From Adineta ricciae (Eukaryota > Rotifera > Eurotatoria > Adinetida > Adinetidae), in the NCBI GenBank assembly GCA_905250025.1, contig CAJNOJ010000378.1:1-64000 (forward strand): a stretch of DNA of 64,000 nt. Reading direction: 5' to 3'. The notes beneath the pieces are model-generated. The model ran no database searches, had not been told where the DNA came from, and saw only the letters and a list, made by a program, of their open reading frames with translations. The translations under genes were made by a program, and so were the position numbers. The stretch's first letter is position 1. Each line of letters begins with the position of its first letter. Below, piece by piece: positions 50,101-61,907 of the stretch.

Positions 50101-53100
50101 CGATCTGAATTTGTTCGGTGGTCTTCTTTTCCACTGAAAGGCATTGGTGTTCATAAAAATGTAAATTAATATCTGCTCGACGAAAGACTAAATTCAAAGT
50201 CGCCCATTTAATTGACCAAGGCTGATGGTTCTGAGGATTTGTTTCTGTTGGTCGTGATGATCCCAATTCAATTGTATCCGGTTGAAAAATATTCGATTGC
50301 AAATATTCAGGATAACAGATTAAAGTAAAGTTAAGTTTTCGTCGATCGAATTCACTATAATCAGGATCGATCGTTGTCGAATAAAAGTCTAAGTTTAACT
50401 CATTCACGTCATTTGTAATTGTAAAATTTCCACCGAATGTTGTCAGTAAATCCGAACGAATGATTTCAATCGGTTGAATAAATTGACGAAAATCAGGTAA
50501 ATTGGAACTTTTCGTTATTGTAAATACTGCTACATAATAACCATGCTGAAGCGCTTTTGGTTCAATTTTCAATGTCGAATTTTCACCGAATTTCGAACAG
50601 TAATTTTCGAGAAATGTGTCTTGAAATGATGGATTAGTAGATGTAGAATACCGTTGTGTTCGAGAATATCGCCAATGGAATGGATCGATGGCAAGAACAT
50701 AAAATGAATATAGAAGATCATGATCAGAACATTGTGTTGTTAAACGTGGTTCGAGTTTATGTTCAAGACTGTAGGGTAGAAAGAGAACAGATGAAGAAAT
50801 TGTGACATTGTTCAGTGAGTTTGGTGAAAATAAATGAAATTCTTTTTCTTGAAAACAAGTTTCCTCTGTTCGATCTAATCCTCTGACGATTGTTACAGTT
50901 GAACATCTCAGATCAACCGGAAGACGTTTCGACGATGGTTGAACAAATGTCACATCAATTCGAAATGTGCCTGGCTTTGTAAATCTAAAATAACCATTAG
51001 AAAATCAGTCTAAATTTATCTAAAGAAAAAAAGAAGGAATTTTCATACTTATAGCCAACTTGTAATCGTTGTTGTGCAACTCTCTTCCATTGTATTTCAT
51101 GAATTCCATCGTTTCGTTTTACTGTACGATTTGATGAACCCGACGTGAATTGTCCATACCGAACACGAAAATGCTTTTCTTGGTCATAGTTGATTTCAAC
51201 GTCGAAACCAATTCCATCAATCCATTGAATATCGACCCAAATGAACTCTTGATTAACATGACCAATTTGATTGACAATATAAACTTGCGGTTTGATTGTG
51301 ATATCCGTTCCGATAATAAACGTTGCTTGTGATTCACGAATTGTTGGATAATCTCCGCCTTGAATGTGCAGAACTTGTTTACCATAAGATGTAATATTCA
51401 TATATAAATTTTCAGTGAAATTATTCGATCTTAACAATTGAACATGTTCGGTTCTTGTATAGTTATTTTCAAGATACGGATCCAGGATTGTAAGTAGAAA
51501 ATTTCCTTCGAATGGGCTTTGCTCTTTTGCACGTATGGTAACCAATGTGAGTTGGTTGATATCCACTTGACTTTCGATTTCCACTTTAATGGGTGATAGT
51601 GGTGGTTCAACAAAGATCACTGCCGATTGTTTGTCTTCATTGATACGGTTCATGGCACTAATCGTCGGATTGTACTGACCGGTTGTTGAATAAGTACAAT
51701 TACCGATTGGTATTGGTGAAAGATCGATAACTTTTTCGATATAAATGATTTCTAATGGTGTGTCACTGATGCCGCAGTCGAAAATGATTGTCACATCGAT
51801 TGTTGGTTCAAGTGTGATGAAAAATTCGGTAGACTGACCACTTCGAATAGTTGTTTTCGATGCCTCGACTTCTAGTGAGCGAATTGCTGGTTGGACATTA
51901 AGAATATATGGTTGTAATGCCATGGAATCACATTGAAGTTGATACAAATGTGTACCAAGTGGCAATGCCTATAGAGAAAAGCAACAAACATGAATGAATA
52001 CGAATGATTTTCTTGGAAATTTTATTTACTTCATTTGGTATGACTTCCAGCGTTTTCTTTCTCCAAATCAACTTCATTGTTTCATTGGTAAGAACATTTT
52101 TCAGATGCAAACAATCGGAATGTCGAAATGAATAATCATTGTGCGTTATAATATTGAATCTTGTTGCTTCGGATGTTTCCATCACATTTGTATGAATAAT
52201 CATTTTCTTGTTCATATTTGCTCGTCGAACAATACGCGTTATTTGCGTTGTATTTATACTCCGTTCATTATAACATTGTACAGAAACATTGTACTCACCA
52301 TAACGTGTATAATTTCGCGCAAAATAGGCGGTATAGTATTGATCACGGCTGGTACCATTTGTCTGCCGATGTCCATCGCCATAATCTAATGTACAATTGA
52401 TTGGAACACTACCTAGAAAAAGACGAATCATCGAATAACAGTGAATGAAAGTCATTTCTCTCTTCTACCGTAAGTTTGAACAGTAAAATTTTGATAACTT
52501 TGATAGTTCGGACTGCCGGGTGAAATGTCAATGAACTTCAGTGGCAGATCAGTTTTGACATAGACAACGTCGACATAGACCGTTCGGTATTCTGCCGTTT
52601 CTTTATGAACCATTCGACGATAGTCAGCACGAAATTGAACTTTTTTTGCACCTTCATTCTTCCAAGACAGATTTACCTTGAAAGAAAAATGATTGATCAC
52701 TTAACGAAAGGAAAAACAAATCGATACTTACAACACCGGCAGTTATGTAAATCTCGTTGGAGCTCGTACCTTCACTTGCTGGCTCTTGACCTTCGATATC
52801 ACCATAGACAGTCAACGACGCCAGATTTCGATCGTTTTTAACCGAGACAATAATTTCCACACCTTCATTTCGTTGGACTCGCGTTCGACTGTGCGTCAAG
52901 AAACTTGCATCAGCCATACGAATTTCCAAACCTGTCAAAGTATCTCATGAGTATTCATAAAGTAGTTCATTTTCGATACCTACCAACTTCCGCATCAACC
53001 AGATCAATAATGTGTGATACCGTAAAAATGTGCCATTCATTCGCACTTGAACATGGCGGATTAAATGAACAAACGCAATTCTTATCATATTGAAATGACA

Positions 53101-54125
53101 AGTCTAACTCATATGAACTTGGTACACATCCACATCGACCATTGCTCGCTGAATACAAAGCAATCTAATCAACATAAGCATAGATTAGAAGGCAAATGTA
53201 AAAAGCAAAAGATGAATTTCAATCTAACCTTCATTTTTCGTGCCTGACAATCATCACGGCATAGTCGCCAATAATCGTACGTTTGCGGAGTGATATATTG
53301 ATGAATATGATCGTTTTCATTCACACATCCTAAAGATACATCACCCGGTGTAACTAAACGAAAAAGAAAAGCGTTTCGTAGGAGGTAAATACTAAGCAAA
53401 TTATTTACTGTTTGCAATTTCAACGTCGAGTAAAACTCGTTCGTAATAGATAATTTCTTTGAAAGAAGCAACTTCAGTATCATTTCCATAAATAATCGCC
53501 GAGTGTGCATGTATTTTATCGTATTTAAAAACGAATAATTCTGTGTATTTTTCCAATTCTGTCTTTCTGTACAAATAACCATCGACATAGATCGACAGTT
53601 GATGATGTTCAGTCGAGTTTTTGCTTGTCAATTGAATAACAGTGACTACATCAACCCATCGATTCAGTTCGAAGTCAGCTTCGACTTGCCAATAGAAAGC
53701 GACATGATCATTGTGAAACTCTTTCAAACCAAACTCGAGATACGAAGTGTTTTTCGACTGATAGAGATGAATTAACATTCCATCACTATATGGTTCATGT
53801 GCACCAGTACTGAAGAGCAGATATTTACGTTCTCGGTCGAAACTATTCAATGAGTTTAGACGTATTTTAAAGCGAAGTGACCAACCATGCGTTGAACATG
53901 TTGATAGCTGTTGAAAACACTTGAATTCATAATTCGAAACACGGTAATTACCATCGGCATCAGGAAATACTTTTGATCGATCCAAAACAACGTGTCCATC
54001 TTCGATATGATAGAAAATTTTCGAAATATTCAGCATGAAAAGATCTTTCACTTACCGTCGTATTGAGCGAAGATAATCGTACTGATAGGAAAGAAGATTA
54101 TACTTAGAACTAGAGGAGTTCTCAT
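44103..54125 (-). CDS. Polycystin-1-like receptor-channel (LamG-WSC-PKD-REJ-GPS-PLAT-PKD channel)
   Basis: A 10-kb gene with some 25-30 small introns, roughly 2,700-2,800 residues by estimate. It begins at the ATG at 54125 with a signal peptide (MRTPLVLSIIFFPIST). In order: a concanavalin/LamG-like domain (about 53990-53405), a cysteine-rich WSC domain (about 53345-52985), PKD-type beta domains (LDYGDGHRQTNG near 52390), a REJ-type region (about 51965-49800), a GPS autoproteolysis site (CLCTHLTTF near 47895), TM1, a PLAT domain (about 47650-47180), further helices, and the polycystin channel (46040-44357; TRLQRISCC, WWNYCDNVLLKGLY, LLRFNKRVDMLSKSL). Polycystins sense mechanical or chemical cues in cilia and sperm and conduct cations. 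The layout matches PKD1/PKD1L/LOV-1. Exon ends are not all verified, so fine structure is approximate. Confidence 0.9.
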
Positions 54126-56274
54126 GATGTGAAAACGAGGAGTTCTAGTTGCAATCAAATATCGTCTGTTTACAATTGAAGTTTTTGTGCGAATGAATCG
54201 AATTAGAAGTACAAATCTTTTTCATCGTGGTGTTCGAAACTCTTGGGATATGATAGAGCCAATTTTTAATCATATCAACGTGCAATATGAAAAATAAAAC
54301 TGGTCTTTGGAGAAATATTACTGACGTATACGGCTTTCGTATAATATCAATAATTTATTATGTAAGAAAAAAGAAATATTGATTTTTTTTCATTAATGTG
54401 TTTGGGGAAATTGTTTTGCTGAAAAATAAATATGTTCTATTTATGAATTATGGATGAGTACCGAGAAACAGTAGACCCTCTACAGACGATAATGACGTAC
54501 ATTCGTAGTGATTTCCCATTTGTGTATTTACAACAACACTTGAAGATTTACAGTGATATAATTTCTATTTATATGGCTTCTAGAAGGAAGGACTGGAAGT
54601 TCTTCAAGAAACTTCACGAAATAACGTGTAAGATTTGTATACGAAATCATTTTTAGTCGATAAAAAGATTTCGTTCTGCCAATATGTGATAAATAATCAA
54701 ATCCAATTAAGATATGCCATTGAAATTATCGGATAACTCAAACACACTTACTCGATCTAGAATATATGTTCCTTTGAATAATTTATTTATTTTAAATCAC
54801 TTATCTGCTTCATTTTGTTGCGCTTTCATAAAAAATACAGACTGAATTCACACTTATATGATTTCTTTGTAATCCATTGGAAATTTTCAACAGATATTTT
54901 TGCTTTAACATTAATATTCGTGCATATATTTCGATGATTTTGCCAATACTCTCATTGTCGTATTAGATCTCACATCACAAAATGCTTCATGAATTAATAA
55001 ACGAATCGTTTGATGTCATTGTCATAATCATGCCATTGATTCTTATATAAAGTTGAAGAACAACATTACTGTGAGCAAAGAATGATTCAGTTCGTTGTCA
55101 TTTAACCAACTATTGCAATGAATCAATTCCCTACTCACACTTCCATCGTTCAATATCTTATGTATGAGTAAATGTATAAGTCGCGTAAATCTTCATTCGA
55201 ATATAACATTTAAACAAACGATACGCAGTAGGATTCAAAATACTTCGCGAAATTTTTGTTTACATGTTATATTTGGCGTTTATTGAAATGCTTCTTCATG
55301 TAGATCATTGTAACAAGAATGGTAATAGAATAGCTTGTCGTATAATTGTATTCGTTTGAGTTCTGTCACTCGATTCAAAAGTATGAATCCAATATGGATC
55401 AATAAATGACACATTTGATGGGTATGGCATAGAGGCAGTATGATTTAGCCACATTTTGTATTGATCAAAACTTGAAATATGTTGTTATTTTGAGCAGCTA
55501 AATGAGACATGACTGTTGATTAAACACTACCATACTGTATGTGGTTATTCCCTTGAAACAATTGGTAGATGAGTAATTGAGAAGAAAGTTCAACAGAAAG
55601 GAAGATTTAAACAAGATGATCGCGCATGATGTGTATTCAACTATTCTAACGCGTAGAATATCACAACTATTGAATACAAAACAATGCAGATTGTTTGATC
55701 ACTGGTAAACAGCTCACATGATATTTAAATTCAAATATCCTACCGTGAAAGTTATATAGTAGAGTATATATAAATGAATGATTATAGTTATATTCAGATA
55801 CGTTCGATGATAATATACGTATATTGAAAACAAAGAAGTTACAGATATCAGTGTGTTTAAAATGTGATTGTGACGAATTATGAGAGTGAATGTCTATGAC
55901 TTGCGACATGATGGTGTGTTGTGACATCTACACACTCATAATCGTGTCGTTTCTTTATTGAACACAACTTATATAGGAAATATCGCGCATAGCATAACAA
56001 AGAGAGGGCAAGGTCAATATCTATGAACAGGTCGCATAGGTGAACTATAGATATACCCTGACCGTTACAGTGATGACTTTCAAAATTTACAAAACCAAAA
56101 TTATTTATATTAGGAAACATAGTTGGTTAGTCCAGCGATCGAAAATATCAGATATTTATCGTTATCACTATTTCGACAACGATTGAATGTAAGGTCATTA
56201 ACAATTAATCAAAAATATATTATTGTCATTTCGATATGATCGTGATTTATGCGAAATATTCTGAAAAAAGCTAT
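54126..56274. other. Intergenic region
   Basis: Upstream of the polycystin gene; very AT-rich. A 68-codon frame at 54450-54656 is unrecognised and has no exon partners. No repeat family or RNA gene identified. Confidence 0.5.
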
Positions 56275-57565
56275 TCCTAGGACGAACGTTCCGGCCTCCG
56301 GATCCACCAGGAAAGCACCCCTTTTCCGGCTCATTCCGACCCGTTCTGGCCATATCCGACAGATTCCTCACGGAAAACCGTAGGAATGTTGAAGCAGTGT
56401 TCCAGACCGGAATACCCCGGAAACGGATCCTCGATGTTCCCACTCATTCCATTACCCGGTTTCCTACAATATCCGCACGGAAAACAGCCAGGCCGCCTAC
56501 ATCCGATAAGACAGACCACCCAATAAAACAACCGGATCCCGCCATAAGCCTACGGAAACCAAAAAAATGCAAACCTGCAAAAAGTTGCCCGCATATTTCC
56601 AACAAAAAACGCAATATTCCCGCAGCAGTACACGTATACGGCCGTTTCCGAAAACCAAACTCCGCCAATAACCAACGGGAACCCATCTAAACCCAGGAAA
56701 CGTAAACCACCGGGAGAACACATAAACGCCCAATTCCCACCATTTCCATCGTTCTTTCACCAGCAATATCCAATTTCTGCCATAAAAATCACATAAAAAA
56801 CACCATCCTACGCCACAGTCTTACCAAACAACTCATCCCAAATACCAAAGGCAACACAGAACTCCACGCACAAGCCACTTATAAATGCAGAAAGCAAACT
56901 TCGCGATTACAATCCACGTTTCAGCTTAAAACAAAACAAGCATAATCAACACACATAAGCTATCTTATAGCATTCCCAAAGCGATCACAATCATCATTCC
57001 AATTCAAAGCATATAAATCATAAATCATTCGGATGGATTGTAAATCCGATTACAATCCTGCAATCCGCTGTGTAATTCTGCAATCTGCTGTGCAATCCGC
57101 TGTGCAATCCATTGTGGAATCTTGCAATCCTCCGTGTAATCCACTTGTATGCGTGGGATTGGAGTGTAGTTCGATGAACAGGAGCGTTTGTGTTTCAGCT
57201 ATTGGGGCTGGGATTGTTTGAAATGCAGTGAAGGCTGTTTGGAGTTGCTCTGGTTGGCCTTAGGAGAATGGGTATGGACAGCATTGTGTTATGGGTTTTC
57301 GGTAGTATGGGAAGATGCGTTTTATTGGTTTTCGATAGGTGTGTTGTAGGATTTCGTCGGATTGGTTCGGTTTTCGTAGGTTCCGAGAGATCACGGTTCG
57401 TTGGGATTTTTCGGAAGTTGTTGATGGGATTCCTGACTTTTCCGTTTGGGTAGTGCTGGAACCGGACGGATTTTAACCGGTTGAATCCGATCTGGAATCT
57501 TGCTTCCATGAAATGTTCGGAAAAAACCGGCACCGGTCGGTTCCGGACCGGGTTTTTCGACATGG
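56275..57565. repeat. GC-richer, strand-asymmetric island (possible decayed inverted repeat)
   Basis: The base composition changes sharply at both edges. On the + strand the left part (to about 57020) is rich in A and C with many CCGGAA/TTCCGG words, and the right part (from about 57130) is rich in G and T with the complementary words (AACCGG, TTCGG). This is what two old arms of an inverted repeat would look like, although I could not align them base by base. The long open frames here on several strands come from the composition. No protein domain is recognised. Confidence 0.45.
57055..57150. repeat. Minisatellite, about 12-13 bp unit (TGCAATCCGCTG)
   Basis: Six to seven degenerate head-to-tail copies of TGCAATCCGCTG (variants TGCAATCTGCTG, TGCAATCCATTG, TGTAATCCACTTG). 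It lies at the point where the surrounding island switches strand composition. Confidence 0.7.
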
Positions 57566-58315
57566 GTAATACTATCCTTTCAGTAGAGGGTTTAGCGGCT
57601 ACTAGGCCGCGTTACTTGTTGATAACGACGAGAGAAGGAAACAAGAAAACGACTTATGTCGATCACAGTTCAAAGACAACTGCCTCTGCCAGATCTTACA
57701 AGTTCAAAGAGCGGTCAGACAGGCAGCATAGAGAGAAACCAGAGAGAAAGAGATCTATATATCATGGCATCGAACCGCACATAGGACATATAGATCTGAA
57801 CAAGAAGAAAGAAAGAAAGTTGACGATAACAATGTACTATCTGTTATCGCTAACACTAGGGCATGCTAGAAGGCATAAGCACGTCTAGTAAACTACGGCT
57901 TCAGAATATCTCGCTCAGGCCACTTTTGATGGAAACCCCGAAATATCTTCCAAATCCATCTCAGAATCAATCGGTTTTACAAAGTTCAGAATATTCTGTT
58001 GCACATTTTCATGAGGATTCAGAATATTACATTGATATTTAGGTTTGACCCAGTTCCCATAGAGAAAAATCAAGTTTCTGTGAAAGTGACCGTAAAACGT
58101 TGGTAGTATTTTTACTATCTACCATGGAGGATAAAAATAAAACTTCAGCTATATACTACCAGAATGATCAGCATCAAGAACTTGAGCAACGCTGAAGGTC
58201 TTATCAGAATCGGAGTATGTCATCGGATAGGCTGACGATTTTTCTGCAATACAGCGATATACTAATTTTATCGCATTTCTGAGATTTTCAAAATTCCGAC
58301 TCCGACAACCGTATC
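57566..58315. other. Non-coding stretch, nothing assigned
   Basis: Purine-rich from about 57600 to 57890 on the + strand, then ordinary AT-rich DNA. No domain, flanking duplication or second copy that would let me name an element. Confidence 0.4.
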
Positions 58316-58910
58316 CTATCCGAATATCTTGGTAATCCGACAGTCAGATTCCAATGCAATTCCGTCACCAGGAATCCAATCGGATTGGTTGGCCTGGGTA
58401 TAACATTCACCTTGTATTAGATGATTCGTGTGTTCCCAACTGAAAGGCGCTTCATCAGTTGTTTCCATTAAAGGACTCAGTGCCATCATCCACACTTTCA
58501 TCGAATGAACCTTATCATCTGCTACTTCGATAGAAGACTGGGCAAGGATCTTAAAACAATCATGAAAGTCCACTCATCATCTCCGGCCAATCCAAATTCA
58601 ATGAAATAATCTTGGGATTGGTATGCGCTTAGTCTACCCTTCACATTTTCATTAAAAATTGCATTGATTCTAGCAAAGGTTTGCTCTGTCTCTTGGTAGG
58701 TGCGCAAAAAAGAGATGACACAATTGTGGATGAAAAAAGCCATGCAACGCCATGTTAACATCAGTCGGTGTGTATTGTCAGAAAACAATATTTTCTTAAA
58801 ACAAATCATCAGAACGATCTTACGCTTCTGTCCCCAATCATAATAGTGCAAAATATATCTGCAGCCCACGCTATCCACAGTGTGGAAAGCCTTGAAATGT
58901 TAAATTCTTT
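58316..58910 (-). pseudogene. Unrecognised gene remnant
   Basis: Reading on the minus strand, codon-like text AFHTVDSVGCRYILHYYDWG continues to FARINAIFNENVKG and YFIEFGLAGDDEWTF, then shifts by one base near 58570 to a second frame FHDCFKILAQSSIEVADD and on to ESDCRITKIFG with a stop at 58316. The join looks like a frameshift rather than an intron. The text has a balanced, coding-like residue mix but matches no family I know. It sits just beyond the stop of the DYW PPR gene on the same strand. It could be a decayed rotifer-specific gene or an unmodelled gene with a tiny intron. Confidence 0.3.
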
Positions 58911-59020
58911 TCTGGAATATAAGTTATCTATAGCTATCTTTTGACGACAAAAAACAACTTTTTATTTCATTTGTTGTTTCATGAAACATACACCATCTGA
59001 CTGAAAGAAGAAACGACGAT

Positions 59021-61907
59021 TCAGAAATGATCTTGACATGAACACTCTCCATTGGAAAAATGATGAATTCGATTTGCATCTCGGATGATGATTTCACACC
59101 GACGCAGTTTCGTTATGAGTTTCGTAGCAGCATCTAAGAAAAGCACAACTATGACTGAATTTCAGTGCCAATATCGTTCACTTACGACAATCACCACAAA
59201 TACGAAGATTTTTACTGATTTGTATGATGGAAGGAGGTGGTTGTTGAATGAAGTTGAATGCGATCGCCAACTTTTCACTATGACCACACAACACACTTTC
59301 CACTGTTTCATCCTCTTTCACTGGACGAGTGATCCAACTGCTGTCGAATGTGTGACCATGTTCACGGAGCTCACACGATAAACGTTGCAGTTCTTCATAG
59401 ATCTCCTCTGACTGAGGATGAGAATGATCATGAGCTTTGAATCGCTAAAAAGAAGAATAACGCAACGAAGATCAACTTCAGCTCTCAGCTCCGTAACGTT
59501 TTCAAACAAATCCTACCACCAGTTGGTTGTTCACCGAAGTCCAAGATAAGCCAACTTTCACATTGTATCCAAACTGTTTGATTCTATTGGTTCGGATATC
59601 TCCCGCACGATGATGATCACCAATGGACGAATAAATATTTGACAAGAGAACGGAACCAGCTATGAGTGTGTTTTTCTCATCAGGGAACAATTGTTGCATT
59701 TTCTTGTAGATTCGATTAGACAGATTCGAGTCACGAACATTGCGTGCTCCAGACAACAATGTCGCTAAAATGAAACGTGAATGAAGAGATTGATCAAGAG
59801 TTTTCTCTACATTGGTAATGCTCACTGTACATAGCGGAGGAAGGTGGATTTGTCTTTTCATAATCTTCGATGATTGATTCTGCTTCATCAAACATTGCCA
59901 AACGACTCAAACAATCAACCTAACACATCAACATATATGGTCTCATTGAGATGAGGTCGAACAAAGAAACAAACCATTGTGGTCACAATCTTCTCTGTTT
60001 TCTTATGTATCTGGTCGAATATATGACGACATTCGTTCAGCAAACCTGTATGGGAGCAGGCATTCAACGCACATACGTGTACTACTTCGTTACACAAATC
60101 AGAAGAAATTCTTCTATACAGTTCCACAGCCTCAACACCCATCCCATTCAATCCGTATGCATTTACTAAAGAATCAAATATACAATTATTCGTTCATAAA
60201 ACATATATGTTCAGCTAAACATACTCATTGAACTATATGTCACCATATCTGGATCATCCAGTGATTCAAATATTTCCTTACTTTTTTCTATCGAACTACT
60301 TTTGCCCTAAACAAAATCAAAACAAACATACTTTCATTAGTTGTCACTAGAACGATGTTTTCTACTCGATCAACAACACTTACCCACATCGAAATCAGTG
60401 CATTTTGAATATTTCGACTACTTTTCATATGACTAGGTAACTGATCAACAATTGACTGAGATACTGAGCGTATGGCAATTTTTGCACAAACACCGATCAT
60501 TGAAAGACACACAACTTCATTTGGAAGAATTTGATCACTTTTCATTTGATCAAACAGCTGAAAACACTTGTCCAACTCGTCTAGTTGACTGTATCCATTG
60601 ATCATTGCATGATAAGTGAGAGCACTTTTTGATTTGACTTGACGAAACAAGCGTTCAGCATCATTGACCAGATCGAATTTCATCAACATGCGAATGGCTG
60701 ATGTGATAATGATATCATCGTTATAATAGGACTTGTTCATCTTGCGCAGAAGTTCTTTTCCTGTTTGTAATGCTCGATCATTAAACAGATGTGTACATGT
60801 GTTGAAGATGATAGTTAGTATGTTTCCATTAGGAGCCAGATCTATTTGATAAAATAAATCCAGTGCTTTTTCAAACATCTGGTTGTGATTGTAACCTAAC
60901 CAAATTCAATCGAATACTTCTGGTTAAGTGAAGCGGATGGCTCACCTTTCATCATGGCACCATAAGTGTAGATAGTTTTGTGTTTCATCTGGCGAAAGAG
61001 TTGCTCAGCTTCAACGACGTTTCCAAATTTCATCAACATAAAGATCGTCGAGTTCATCACTTTTCCAGAACCTTTCAAATCTTCAAGTAAATTAACGATT
61101 AACTGTTTTCCAATTCTTCTCGCACGATCATCACATATTTCAGAACATGCCTTTGATACCATCACAAATACACCTTCGTCCAACTTCAATTTGTTCTGTT
61201 CGTACAAGTTCAACACTTCTTTCGACTTTTTCATCGATATCAGCCCTAAACATCAGAACAGATTTATTTTTCAATCAGTTAAATAAAAATCTACCTTTGA
61301 ACAAAGTTGTATAAAGTGGATTCGTCTTCACCGGAATTGAGTTGAACAAACCGATTGCACTCTTCAAGTCGCCGGATTTCACTTCAAATAGAAACAACTT
61401 CTTATTGTCATTGTCGTTCGGCCATATGAGAGTGTCACACAAACGATAACCTTTGAGAATGTTCTCTTCGAAAAGTATGGGAAATGGATCATGAAACAGT
61501 CACAAGAGATGAGAAAATTGTTTCATTCTGATCTTTGCCACGAGTCAGCACGTCTCTCCTTCGCATCCTGTCGTTTGTTTTCACTCACTGTAGAAATGAA
61601 CAAGTGATGTTTGAATGAAAGGATTGTTGAGAGATTTGGGAGAGAGTTGTCGAACGATTCCAAGTCCACGTCGATAGTCTGGCAAATTACTGCACGCTTT
61701 GAGTGCCATGTTCAGAGCGAAATCATCAGCAGCGTGTGACTGCTTATCAAAAATGTCGAGAGCATGTCGAAATTGTTTGGAATCAATGAGTTTCTTCATT
61801 TGTGCATTTAACGTAGTTGAGGCATGACGAGCAGTAACGACGGTTGATATTTCATACAAGGGTAGAACGACACACCGAACTGTCAGTGAGCATTTACCAC
61901 AAAACAT
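59021..61907 (-). CDS. DYW-type PLS-class pentatricopeptide repeat protein (organelle RNA-editing-factor type)
   Basis: Ten exons (61907-61589, 61381-61295, 61245-60946, 60895-60384, 60306-60225, 60165-59975, 59919-59826, 59764-59520, 59444-59186, 59133-59021) sum to 2202 nt, exactly 733 codons. The N-terminus is Arg-rich with few acids, like a mitochondrial targeting peptide. PPR repeats of P/L/S type follow (FGNVVEAEQLFRQMKHKTIY, TYHAMINGYSQLDELDKCFQ, ALISMWGKSSSIEKSKEIFE), then E motifs (TTLLSGARNV, VLLSNIYSSIGDHHRAGDIR), a PG box (GLSWTSVNNQL, HPQSEEIYEEL) and a DYW cytidine-deaminase domain: HSEKLAIAF (H665, E667), CGDCH (C693, C696), IHHFSNGECSC and terminal DHF in place of DYW. In plants such proteins bind organelle RNA and convert C to U. 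The many small introns and upstream ctag acceptor (19 nt before the ATG) show adaptation to this genome. Confidence 0.92.

Noticed and set aside
54450-54656. 68-codon open frame
   Set aside because: Short, isolated, no signal peptide or domain; compatible with chance.
56198-57563. Several long open frames on both strands in the GC-richer island
   Set aside because: They overlap one another in several frames, are low in stop codons only because of composition, and show no domain or intron structure.
57566-57890. Purine-rich tract that looks like it could be a terminal repeat of a retroelement
   Set aside because: No second copy, no flanking duplication, no primer-binding site or element protein seen in the window, so no element is named.
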